From: Candidatus Kuenenia hertensis
GTDB taxonomy: Bacteria > Planctomycetota > Brocadiia > Brocadiales > Brocadiaceae
Length of the DNA: 32,034 nucleotides
Assembly (NCBI GenBank): GCA_021646465.1
Contig: SOET01000046.1
Coordinates: 1 to 32,034, forward strand
Direction: 5' to 3'
In this document: positions 24,612-31,903 of the stretch, piece after piece
Position numbering within the stretch: position 1 is the stretch's first letter
How the letters are laid out: every line of letters starts with the position of its first letter
The notes under the pieces: generated by a model
Told to the model about the DNA's origin: nothing
Seen by the model: only the letters and a program-made list of their open reading frames with translations
The model's database searches: none
Program-made: the position numbers and the translations under genes

Positions 24612-25628
24612 ATGCATAAATTAAAGGTTGCGGTAATAGGTGTTGGTCACTTGGGTAAAGAACATGCAAGAGTATTCACCGAATTACCTGGCGTTGAGTT
24701 GGTTGGAGTAGTTGATGTACAAAACAAACAAGCAGAAAAAATTGCCCATTGCTATAATACACAATGGTATACCGATTATAAAGAAGTAATAGATAAGGTT
24801 TCTGCGGTAAGTATTGCCGTTCCCACAAAATCGCATTACGCAATTGCAAAAGATTTCCTCACTCATGATGTTCACGTTCTTGTTGAAAAACCGATGACAG
24901 GAACCGTTTCTGAAGCGAAAGAATTAATAAATTTAAGCAAGGTGAAAGGGCTTGTACTTCAGGCCGGGTATATTGAAAGGTTTAATCCGGTCATCGTTGC
25001 AATAAAAAAACTTTCTACCAATCCAAGATTTATCGAGTGTCATCGTTTAAGTCCCTTTACATTTCGTTCTGCAGATATAGGTGTAGTCCTGGATTTGATG
25101 ATACATGACATAGATATAATATTGAACATGACGGGTTCAAAGGTGAAAAAAGTGGATGCTATCGGCGTCAATGTTATTGGCGATAAAGAGGACATTGCAA
25201 ATGCCCGTATTCAGTTTCAGAATGGTTGTGTGGCAAACATCACTGCAAGCAGGGTTTCAATTCAGCCTATGCGGAAAGTGAGATTATTTTCTGAAGATTC
25301 GTATATTTCTATTGATTATCAGAAGAAAGAAGCTTTAATATATAAAAAATCTCCCAAACTGACGCTCAGTGCGTTAAATATTTCAGAAATGGACGTTTCG
25401 ACCATTGCGGATCTGAAAAGTTATGTGTTTGGTGATTTGTTAAAGGTAGAACATATAAGAATGGATGATTACGAACCTCTAAAAAAAGAACTGGAGTCTT
25501 TTGTTACGTGTGTTTTGGAAAACAGGGAACCGGAAGTTTCAGGTGAAGAAGGATTAAAGGCAATTGAGGTTGCAAATGATATTTTGCGTGAGATAGAAAG
25601 GAATCTTGCGCAGTCGCGCACACAATGA
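24612..25628 (+). CDS. Gfo/Idh/MocA-family oxidoreductase, possible GnnA
   Basis: This 338-aa NAD(P)-dependent oxidoreductase has the N-terminal Rossmann motif AVIGVGHLGKEHARV, the LVEKPM segment near residue 94 and QAGYIERFNPV, followed by the C-terminal alpha/beta substrate domain. Located directly after lpxA, it may act on the lipid A sugar nucleotide. In Acidithiobacillus and Leptospira the enzyme GnnA, encoded near lpxA, oxidises UDP-GlcNAc at C3 so that GnnB can aminate it, giving amide-linked lipid A. No GnnB-type aminotransferase is present here, so that role is only a hypothesis. It is the last gene of the envelope run. The next gene starts 18 bp later and may be cotranscribed. Confidence 0.88.
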   Translation: MHKLKVAVIGVGHLGKEHARVFTELPGVELVGVVDVQNKQAEKIAHCYNTQWYTDYKEVIDKVSAVSIAVPTKSHYAIAKDFLTHDVHVLVEKPMTGTVSEAKELINLSKVKGLVLQAGYIERFNPVIVAIKKLSTNPRFIECHRLSPFTFRSADIGVVLDLMIHDIDIILNMTGSKVKKVDAIGVNVIGDKEDIANARIQFQNGCVANITASRVSIQPMRKVRLFSEDSYISIDYQKKEALIYKKSPKLTLSALNISEMDVSTIADLKSYVFGDLLKVEHIRMDDYEPLKKELESFVTCVLENREPEVSGEEGLKAIEVANDILREIERNLAQSRTQ

Positions 25629-25646
25629 ATGTAGGGAGGATTAAAT

Positions 25647-26885
25647 ATGGAGTCATTTGATTTTCTACACATCGATGCAGAGCTTGTTGAGGGCAAAATT
25701 GTTGGAAGGGCCGGGGGTATGTTGGGCCATATGTTGCAACATTACGTTGATCAGTTCTTCGAAAAGGTGAATTCGCTTAAGGTTATTGCTACGGTAAATG
25801 GTATGAATGTATATAACCTTTATAATCCTCCGATGCCAAGCCAGGCAGGAATGAGATTCCTTGAGAGAAAATTGCGGATGATGTTAAGCAAGATGGCATT
25901 CCCTGTAACTGCAAACCTTGCGATAACCCATAAATGCCAGTGTCAATGTATTCATTGCAGTGCAGACCCATTCATCGACTACACAAAAAAAGAACTTACT
26001 GTTGAAGAGATTAAAACGGTAGTCGATGGTGCGTTGGATCTTGGTGCAAGTCTTATTATTTATGTTGGCGGGGAGCCAATGCTTCGTGAGGATCTCTATG
26101 ATCTTATCCGGTATGTGGATAAAACAAAGGCGATTCCCATGATTTTTACAAACGGGATAATGTTAACCGAGGAAAATGTTCAGAGGCTTGCGAAGGCAGG
26201 TTTATTTTCTCTGAATATTTCTATCGATAGCAGTGAACCAGAGCTGCATAATGAATTTCGTGCAGTGCCCGGTTGTTATCAAAAGGCATTTGAAGGAGCT
26301 GAACGCTGCCGAAAAGCCGGTATTTTAACGGGGATATCTACGTATGCCACGAGTGAAAGTATTAAAACCGGAAAAGTGGAAAAGCTTTTGAAGATAGCAC
26401 AGGAACAGGGATTTTCAGAGGTTACCATATTTGATTGTATTCCGTCAGGACGATTTTTAAAAGATACTTCAAAAATCTTAACGGCGGAAGACAGAAAGCA
26501 GCTGATTGCGATTACCAGGAAATACCATGAGATGGATCATCCGATGGGTATTAATTGTATGTCAATTATCAACTCGCCAAGGGGAGTTGGTTGTTACGGG
26601 GCGCAGTCACAATTTTATATGACCGCGTATGGCGATATAAATCCTTGCGATTTTAATCCGATTAATTTTGGAAATGTTCGCGATATGTCTATTCAGGAGA
26701 TATGGAAGAAGATGGTTTCTCATCCTGATTTTAACAAGAGATATCCCACCTGCCGAATGCAGAGCAAGGCTTACCGGAAGAAATACATAGATCCGCTTCC
26801 CAAGAACGTAAAGTTGCCCGTGAAAATAGAAGATATTGCACCTGTTGAAACACCTGATAAAGAAGTTACTCTTGTGGGTGTTTGA
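25647..26885 (+). CDS. Radical SAM/SPASM-domain protein
   Basis: This 412-aa enzyme contains the [4Fe-4S]-SAM motif Cys97-x3-Cys101-x2-Cys104 in THKCQCQCIHC, with an extra Cys99 between the ligands. The SAM-binding GGEPMLRED follows at 141-149. The C-terminal part (from about 315) has SPASM-like cysteines Cys316, Cys334 (NPCDFNPINFGNV) and Cys369. An 85-residue N-terminal extension with GRAGGMLGHMLQHY precedes the core. The overall pattern resembles NirJ/AhbC/PqqE-type enzymes that modify tetrapyrroles or peptides. Its position upstream of redox-type small proteins and an octaheme cytochrome suggests a role in cofactor or peptide modification for that system; the substrate is unknown. GGAGG precedes the ATG. 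Confidence 0.88.
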   Translation: MESFDFLHIDAELVEGKIVGRAGGMLGHMLQHYVDQFFEKVNSLKVIATVNGMNVYNLYNPPMPSQAGMRFLERKLRMMLSKMAFPVTANLAITHKCQCQCIHCSADPFIDYTKKELTVEEIKTVVDGALDLGASLIIYVGGEPMLREDLYDLIRYVDKTKAIPMIFTNGIMLTEENVQRLAKAGLFSLNISIDSSEPELHNEFRAVPGCYQKAFEGAERCRKAGILTGISTYATSESIKTGKVEKLLKIAQEQGFSEVTIFDCIPSGRFLKDTSKILTAEDRKQLIAITRKYHEMDHPMGINCMSIINSPRGVGCYGAQSQFYMTAYGDINPCDFNPINFGNVRDMSIQEIWKKMVSHPDFNKRYPTCRMQSKAYRKKYIDPLPKNVKLPVKIEDIAPVETPDKEVTLVGV

Positions 26886-27007
26886 GGGATAGTGTCTCTG
26901 GCTGATCTCTTCTGAAGCTGAAAAAAGGTTATGATCAGGTGAGACAATAAATTAAAAAGTAGCAAGAGAATCGTTAATCGTTATCCGATTATTTTGGGAG
27001 GTGAAGT

Positions 27008-27238
27008 ATGGATAAAGAAGTTCTTATTACAAAAAAAATGAGTACCGGAGAAGTAACAAAAAAATATCCGGCTACTAAAGCAGTTTTCACAAAGTATTTT
27101 GGAAAGGGTTGTTTTGATTGCCCGTCTTTTGGTACTGAGGACATAAATTTAGCATGTATGATGCACAATACAGATGTTGATAAATTTGTGCAAGAATTAA
27201 ATGATGCGGCTTCACAGGAGACAAGTAAAACGTCATAA
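27008..27238 (+). CDS. DUF1858/hybrid-cluster-associated redox disulfide protein
   Basis: This 76-aa protein has the compact family pattern: an N-terminal SxGEVTKKYPAT segment, GKGCFDCPSFGTEDINLAC with a CxxC pair (Cys36 and Cys39), and HNTDVDKFVQELN. The family is named for its association with hybrid cluster proteins, which handle hydroxylamine or NO, and for a presumed redox-active disulfide. No hybrid cluster protein is encoded in the window. A strong GGGAGG lies 5 bp before the ATG. It sits between the radical SAM gene and the cupins. Confidence 0.85.
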   Translation: MDKEVLITKKMSTGEVTKKYPATKAVFTKYFGKGCFDCPSFGTEDINLACMMHNTDVDKFVQELNDAASQETSKTS

Positions 27239-27286
27239 GTCTATTGACTTTGACTTAAACATAGTAAATAAACATAAACACTTTAT

Positions 27287-27301
27287 TACATAATTTATGT
27301 A
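27287..27301. promoter_or_regulatory. Palindrome upstream of the cupin genes, candidate operator
   Basis: TACATAATTTATGTA is a perfect 7-1-7 inverted repeat, 46 bp before the first cupin start. Two TTGACT hexamers lie 32-43 bp upstream of it (27244-27249 and 27250-27255), but no good -10 accompanies them. It does not match the FNR consensus. Regulation is a guess from symmetry and position. Confidence 0.35.
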
Positions 27302-27346
27302 TGCGATTTAATTTTTTTAAAAGATTTAAGAGGAAGATAAATAAAT

Positions 27347-27649
27347 TTGAAAATTATTAATTTGCAGGAAGAAATAGCATTTCACAAAGAGCAGTTTATT
27401 CCCAACATTCTTTACGCATCTCCAAAAGTTAAAATGCCTCTTATCTGTATGGAACCAGGTCAGGCAATCCCACCTCACGGAGGTAATTCTGTAGGTATAT
27501 TCTATGTAAAGGAAGGTAAAGGGATTTTTACCCTCAATGATGAGTCTATTCCTATGGAAAAAGGAACTGTTGTTGTTGCTCCGGAAGGTTCTTCGAGGGG
27601 AATGAAATGTATAGAAAGAATGGTTGTTTTAGCGGTAAGCGCAGGGTAG
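27347..27649 (+). CDS. Small cupin-domain protein 1
   Basis: This 100-aa protein is a single cupin barrel: PLICMEPGQAIPPHGGNSVGIFYVKEGKGIFTLNDE is the first motif and MEKGTVVVAPEGSSRGMKC the second. Only one clear His remains in motif 1 (PPHGG), so metal binding may be altered. It starts at TTG 27347 with AGGAAG about 10 bp upstream. A second, divergent cupin follows 10 bp later; the two may form a heterodimer. The ligand is unknown. Confidence 0.78.
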   Translation: MKIINLQEEIAFHKEQFIPNILYASPKVKMPLICMEPGQAIPPHGGNSVGIFYVKEGKGIFTLNDESIPMEKGTVVVAPEGSSRGMKCIERMVVLAVSAG

Positions 27650-27659
27650 GGGTATTTGC

Positions 27660-27968
27660 ATGGCTAAAATAGTTTTAGAAGAGAAAGTAAAATTTTCACA
27701 ACAGAGTTATTTATCGGACATATTATTTAAAAGCGACAACGCTCAATTAGAATTGCTGTGTTTGGAAGAAGGACAGGAAGTTGTTCCGCACGCAGAGAAT
27801 TTTCAGGTAATCATTTTGGTTATTTCCGGTCGTGGTTCTTTAACGCAGGGAACCGATGTATACGACCTTAAGCCGGATTCAGTAATAATTTTTGAAGGTA
27901 CGGAACCGTGTGGAATAAAAGCGTGCGGGCAATTGGTTCTCGTGCGGTATGTTATACCATCGCCGTAA
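27660..27968 (+). CDS. Small cupin-domain protein 2
   Basis: This 102-aa protein is a cupin with LELLCLEEGQEVVPHAENFQVIILVISGRGSL as motif 1 and LKPDSVIIFEGTEPCGIKACG as motif 2. It resembles the preceding cupin in length and layout but is well diverged, as expected of an old tandem duplication. Motif 1 again keeps one His. Two cysteines near the C-terminus (PCGIKAC) could be redox-active or bind metal. GGTAGGGG precedes the ATG. Confidence 0.78.
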   Translation: MAKIVLEEKVKFSQQSYLSDILFKSDNAQLELLCLEEGQEVVPHAENFQVIILVISGRGSLTQGTDVYDLKPDSVIIFEGTEPCGIKACGQLVLVRYVIPSP

Positions 27969-27995
27969 AGAAATACTTTTAAAAAGGGAGAACAG

Positions 27996-28232
27996 ATGAG
28001 TATTGAAGGACCGATCATATTAGACGTGAGAAACATTATACCAAGAGAAAGGCATCCAAAAATTTTTAATACTTTTGATGGGTTAAAAGCGGGAGAGATG
28101 ATGGTATTGATAAATGACCATGACCCAAAACCCCTAAAATACCAATTGGATGCAGAACGAGCCGGGCAAATGGAATGGAAATACGTTGAACAAGGTCCGG
28201 ATGTCTGGAAGGTTGAGATAATAAAAAAATAA
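27996..28232 (+). CDS. DUF2249 protein
   Basis: This 78-aa protein matches the DUF2249 pattern: ILDVRNIIPRERHPKIFNTFDGLKAGE, the hallmark INDHDPKPLKYQL and a C-terminal WKVEIIKK. The family is frequently found in nitrogen-oxide and Fe-S related gene sets and near hemerythrin-like proteins, but has no proven activity. GGGAG precedes the ATG. It ends 48 bp before the octaheme cytochrome gene. Confidence 0.86.
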   Translation: MSIEGPIILDVRNIIPRERHPKIFNTFDGLKAGEMMVLINDHDPKPLKYQLDAERAGQMEWKYVEQGPDVWKVEIIKK

Positions 28233-28280
28233 TATTTTCTAATATAAGGAGAATAAATAATTATCATAGGAGATGTAGAT

Positions 28281-30062
28281 ATGGGTAAATCTTTAAAAAT
28301 TGTAACGGTAATGTGTTTGTGTATTTTTTTTGCCGGTACGCATTTTGTTTTTAAGCATGTATATGCGGATACGAAAAGTTATGCAGGGGTAAAGGAAAAG
28401 CTTTCTTCAAAATCAGAAAAAAAGGAGAAAGCTGTTTCATCAGAAAAAAAGGAAGTTGTATCGGAAACGAAAGATACTAAAATCGAACAAAAAACGGTAA
28501 CACCGCAAGAAGAGAAAAAAGAGATTGTTAAGCAGGAAAAACCCGGTGAGAAAGTGGAAACTCCTGTTCCTGAAAAAAAAGAAGAAAAACCCGGTATTGT
28601 GGTAAAAAAAGATGTGGTAGATACACATCCGAAAGACAAAAGAACCATACAACAAATTATTTCCGAACTTACCGGAGAAAAGATAGGGCCTGATAATTCC
28701 GGCGATGTTTATCATGGTGGTTTAACGGCTACGTATACCCCGCCTGAGGAATTGCTGCCTGGTGAAGGAAAATTTGGGAAATTATTTAATTTTTTACCTC
28801 TTATGAGATGGTATGATCCGGATCACTATTTTACACCGAACCAGGCGATTGGAGGCGAATTTACGCACGAAGAATGTCTTATGTGTCATACGGTTCAGAC
28901 TCCCGGTATCGTAGCACAATGGAAGAAGAGCAAACATGCGGCAGCGGAACAGGTGGTTGGCTGTGATAAATGTCATGGTAATAATCACCAACAGTTGTAT
29001 ATGCCTTCCTGGCAACATTGTGGCGAATGTCATCCAAAGGAAAAAGAAGGGCATCGTGGCGGGGGATTGGCGTCTCATACTTACGCCTTTCATGTAAGTA
29101 CAATAGAAGCTCCCTGGCAGATTGCAAAGCCGGCGGCAGAGGTAACTGCCTGTGCTACATGTCATGGAATAGCAGAGAATCGATGTGATGGTTGCCATAC
29201 AAGGCATGATTTTTCAGTGGCAGAAGCCAGGAAACCAAACAATTGCGGTATTTGCCATACAGGGTTGGATCATTATGAATATGAGATGTACAAGGAATCT
29301 TACCATGGAATGATATATGAATCGGAGCAGCATAATTGGGACTGGACGAAACCAATGAAACCTGAAAATTATAAAACCCCTACATGCGCATATTGCCACA
29401 TGAAAGATGGCGAACATAATTCGCAAAAATTTTCCACAATTAACAGTCACATGGGTACTTCATTGGTGGACAGAGGAGCGCCAAAGTATAAGGAAGCAAG
29501 GCAGAATTGGATAAACACATGTAAAGGTTGCCACTCTCCAAGGTTCGCAACCGATCAATTCGAGGCGATGGACGAAGCGGTAAAAGTAAGCTTCACAAAA
29601 TGGCGTGAAGCTATGAAAATAGTAGTTGACCTTTATAATGAAGGGATGCTGGATCCGATGCCAAAAGATTTGGCGCCTGATTATGCCGGCCATTATACCT
29701 TTAGTCTGCTTGGCGGAGAAGGAAGAATGTATAATGTGTCTGATATAGAAAGAACTTCATTTGAGATGCTTGTATATATTACCAATGCAATCTATAAAGC
29801 AATGGCGCACGGAGCAATGTACGGCGCTACCTATGGTAAAGGTGCTTTTCTGCAAGACCGCTGGTTGATCCAGATAAAGGCGGAAGCAAGCAGGCTTCGA
29901 CGAATAAAGGCTTTGGAAGAGACGGTGGGGATACAGCACAAGGCATACGATTTCTGGAAGCACGGCGAATATACTGACATGCTTCTGGGTTGGAGGAGAA
30001 AACCGGATGACGTTGACAAGGCTGCATGTAAGCACGAGGGAGCTGATTGTTTGGTCGAATAG
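28281..30062 (+). CDS. Octaheme c-type cytochrome, HAO-like
   Basis: This 593-aa exported protein has a signal peptide ending near VYA-D (residues 1-29) and a Lys/Glu/Pro-rich low-complexity stretch (about 35-118). The heme domain carries eight CxxCH motifs, at Cys199, 228, 247, 291, 302, 322, 369 and 414. A helical C-terminal domain (about 425-560) contains NVSDIERTSFEML and a Tyr/Ala/Gly-rich AMAHGAMYGATYG. Eight hemes in this spacing plus a heme-free C-terminal helical domain fit the hydroxylamine oxidoreductase family, which in anammox bacteria includes oxidising enzymes with a crosslinked tyrosine and reducing forms without it. I cannot tell which applies here. The charged N-terminal segment is unusual. 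No C-terminal membrane helix is seen, so it is soluble or partner-bound. AGGAG precedes the ATG, and an intrinsic terminator follows. Confidence 0.92.
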   Translation: MGKSLKIVTVMCLCIFFAGTHFVFKHVYADTKSYAGVKEKLSSKSEKKEKAVSSEKKEVVSETKDTKIEQKTVTPQEEKKEIVKQEKPGEKVETPVPEKKEEKPGIVVKKDVVDTHPKDKRTIQQIISELTGEKIGPDNSGDVYHGGLTATYTPPEELLPGEGKFGKLFNFLPLMRWYDPDHYFTPNQAIGGEFTHEECLMCHTVQTPGIVAQWKKSKHAAAEQVVGCDKCHGNNHQQLYMPSWQHCGECHPKEKEGHRGGGLASHTYAFHVSTIEAPWQIAKPAAEVTACATCHGIAENRCDGCHTRHDFSVAEARKPNNCGICHTGLDHYEYEMYKESYHGMIYESEQHNWDWTKPMKPENYKTPTCAYCHMKDGEHNSQKFSTINSHMGTSLVDRGAPKYKEARQNWINTCKGCHSPRFATDQFEAMDEAVKVSFTKWREAMKIVVDLYNEGMLDPMPKDLAPDYAGHYTFSLLGGEGRMYNVSDIERTSFEMLVYITNAIYKAMAHGAMYGATYGKGAFLQDRWLIQIKAEASRLRRIKALEETVGIQHKAYDFWKHGEYTDMLLGWRRKPDDVDKAACKHEGADCLVE

Positions 30063-30094
30063 TTTTTTGATTTTTGATTAGTTCATTAATATGA

Positions 30095-30140
30095 ACAGAA
30101 GGCATAACTCTTAATAAAAGATTATGCCTTCTGTTTTTTT
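30095..30140 (+). terminator. Intrinsic terminator after the octaheme cytochrome gene
   Basis: ACAGAAGGCATAA at 30095-30107 pairs perfectly with TTATGCCTTCTGT at 30122-30134 (13 bp, 14-nt loop), followed by a run of seven T (30134-30140). This closes the transcript of the radical SAM to octaheme cluster. Confidence 0.93.
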
Positions 30141-30234
30141 CTATTGTTGTTTTGGTAAAAAGAGATAAAATCGAAAATGTCCTGAGTTGATTTTTGATTA
30201 TAAAATTAGGTGACATTAATGACTGGAGTAAAAA

Positions 30235-30594
30235 ATGAAAAACTATCGATATTGTTTTTTTTTCGTTGTACTCTTTGCTGCATGTTTTTTTGGATGTTCT
30301 AAAAAACAGACAATCTTGGTGGAAAGAGAAGCTATTTGGGAAGTATATGAAAAAGAATGCCAAAAGTGCCATAGGGCACATGGGAGAGGGAGTCTTATTG
30401 GCAGACTATTTTTTAAAGTCCCGGATTTTACCGATGTTAAATGGCAGGATAATGCTTCAGATTCGAGATTGATTATTCATGTAGCAAATGGACTAAGAAA
30501 GATGCCCTCCTTTAAAGGAAAATTAAAAGATGAAGAAATTGTGGATTTGGTAAAAACTTGTGTCCGGAGTTTCTATCCGGCTGTAGAACGATGA
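30235..30594 (+). CDS. Monoheme class I cytochrome c, lipoprotein
   Basis: This 119-aa protein has a hydrophobic start with a lipobox CFFGCS (Cys21), predicting a lipid anchor. One heme site, Cys42-Gln-Lys-Cys45-His46, follows, with Met90 in LRKMPSFKGKL as the likely sixth ligand. The pattern is that of a small electron-shuttle cytochrome. It sits just past the terminator of the octaheme gene, so it is probably transcribed separately, but it could pass electrons to or from that protein. GGAG lies shortly before the ATG. Confidence 0.9.
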   Translation: MKNYRYCFFFVVLFAACFFGCSKKQTILVEREAIWEVYEKECQKCHRAHGRGSLIGRLFFKVPDFTDVKWQDNASDSRLIIHVANGLRKMPSFKGKLKDEEIVDLVKTCVRSFYPAVER

Positions 30595-30609
30595 TAAAGA
30601 GGTAAAATT

Positions 30610-30972
30610 ATGTTAAGAGAGATGTGTAAATCAAAAATACATGGCGCCACGGTAACGGAAACCAATCTTGAATATAACGGAAGCATTACTATAGATAAGT
30701 CTCTTCTCGATGCGGTGGATATTTTGCATTACGAACGAGTACAGGTTCTCAATATAAATAATGGCACAAGGGTTGAAACATATGTCATTGAGGGAGAGCG
30801 AAACTCCGGAGTAATTTGCTTAAACGGGGCGGCCGCAAGATGGGCTCAGCCGGGGGACCGTGTTATTATTATTTCCTATTGCCTTATTGATGACAAGGAT
30901 GCTGTAGGCTGGAAACCAAAGATTATTTCGGTTGATGCAAAAAACAAACTCCTCAAACATCTGCCAACATGA
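30610..30972 (+). CDS. panD: Aspartate 1-decarboxylase
   Basis: PanD forms beta-alanine from aspartate for pantothenate and coenzyme A. The 120-aa proenzyme has the self-cleavage site Gly24-Ser25 (EYNGSITID), where Ser25 becomes the pyruvoyl cofactor, and the conserved [32 protein letters not shown] precedes the ATG. The last codons overlap the lgt start by 4 bp (ATGA). Confidence 0.97.
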   Translation: MLREMCKSKIHGATVTETNLEYNGSITIDKSLLDAVDILHYERVQVLNINNGTRVETYVIEGERNSGVICLNGAAARWAQPGDRVIIISYCLIDDKDAVGWKPKIISVDAKNKLLKHLPT

Positions 30973-31838
30973 GACGGATTTTATTTGAAGTCCCCATTCC
31001 TTTTTTTCACAAAAGCATACCAATTTATTCCTATGGATTTATGTTAATGGTGGCCTTTCTTGTTTCCATTGCCGTTGCGCGTTGGAGAGCAAAGAAAGAA
31101 GGTATAGAGCCTAATATCATAACAGATTTGGGGATGTATTTAATTTTTGCCGGAATACTGGGGGCAAGGCTGTTTTTTATAATACAATTTTATGACGATT
31201 ACAAAAATAATTTATTAGGTATATTCAAAATTTATGAAGGTGGTCTGGTATATTATGGTGGTTTGTTTGCTGCCGCTATTATGCTATTCGTTTTCGTTAA
31301 AAAAAGAAAGCTATCCGTATTAAAGGTAGTAGACATTGTTGCACCATCTGCCGCACTGGGGTTAGCCTTTGGACGTATAGGATGCTTTTTGAATGGTTGC
31401 TGTTTTGGTAAAGTAGCACTTAATGTGCCATGGGCAATTTGTTTTCCCAGGACAGTTGACAAACATGGCATAGTTGATGGCAGCCCGGCATTTATACATC
31501 ACTATCAACATGGATTGGTTCAGCTTGCAGATTTGCACTCTTTGCCGGTCCATCCTGCACAATTGTATGCTTTTTTCTCAAACATAGCACTATTTTTTAT
31601 TCTCAATATCTTTTTTAAATTTCGAAAGAGAGATGGAGAGATTCTCCTCCTTTTCGGAATGATCTACTCAGTTATAAGGTTTTGTATGGAATCACTTCGG
31701 GGAGACAATCAATTATATTTTAACTGCTTTACCATTGCACAAATCATAAGTATTATCGTGTTTGTTGTTTCAACAGGTTTTTTTATTTGGCTGAGAACAA
31801 AAAATCAGGGAATAACCCCTACTATTAAACCGATGTAG
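30969..31838 (+). CDS. lgt: Prolipoprotein diacylglyceryl transferase
   Basis: Lgt attaches diacylglycerol to the lipobox cysteine of prelipoproteins in the inner membrane. The 289-aa protein has about seven membrane segments, the [12 protein letters not shown] start, [19 protein letters not shown] and the signature [13 protein letters not shown] (about residues 136-148), then [11 protein letters not shown]. Likely clients in the window are the SppA-like peptidase and the monoheme cytochrome. It is translationally coupled to panD. Confidence 0.97.
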   Translation: MRRILFEVPIPFFHKSIPIYSYGFMLMVAFLVSIAVARWRAKKEGIEPNIITDLGMYLIFAGILGARLFFIIQFYDDYKNNLLGIFKIYEGGLVYYGGLFAAAIMLFVFVKKRKLSVLKVVDIVAPSAALGLAFGRIGCFLNGCCFGKVALNVPWAICFPRTVDKHGIVDGSPAFIHHYQHGLVQLADLHSLPVHPAQLYAFFSNIALFFILNIFFKFRKRDGEILLLFGMIYSVIRFCMESLRGDNQLYFNCFTIAQIISIIVFVVSTGFFIWLRTKNQGITPTIKPM

Positions 31839-31859
31839 CAGGAGCATCCCTGCTCCTGC
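31838..31859. terminator. Hairpin between convergent lgt and the Fis-type regulator gene
   Basis: GCAGGAGC at 31838-31845 pairs perfectly with GCTCCTGC at 31852-31859 around a 6-nt loop, directly at the lgt stop. A second small stem, CCGGAT/ATCCGG, lies at 31863-31880. Neither has a T-run, so this may be a Rho-assisted or bidirectional stop, or a dispersed palindrome. Confidence 0.5.
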
Positions 31860-31903
31860 CCTCCGGATGGAATTATCCGGGTAGTACTTTTGTACAGGGA
31901 GCA

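Noticed and set aside
26888-26945. GTCTC...TGATC / GATCA...GAGAC inverted repeat after the radical SAM gene as terminator
   Set aside because: The stem is interrupted, the loop is long and no T-run follows; the evidence is too weak.
29827-30381. Minus-strand open frame of 184 codons
   Set aside because: It spans the intrinsic terminator and lies opposite two cytochrome genes with clear heme motifs.
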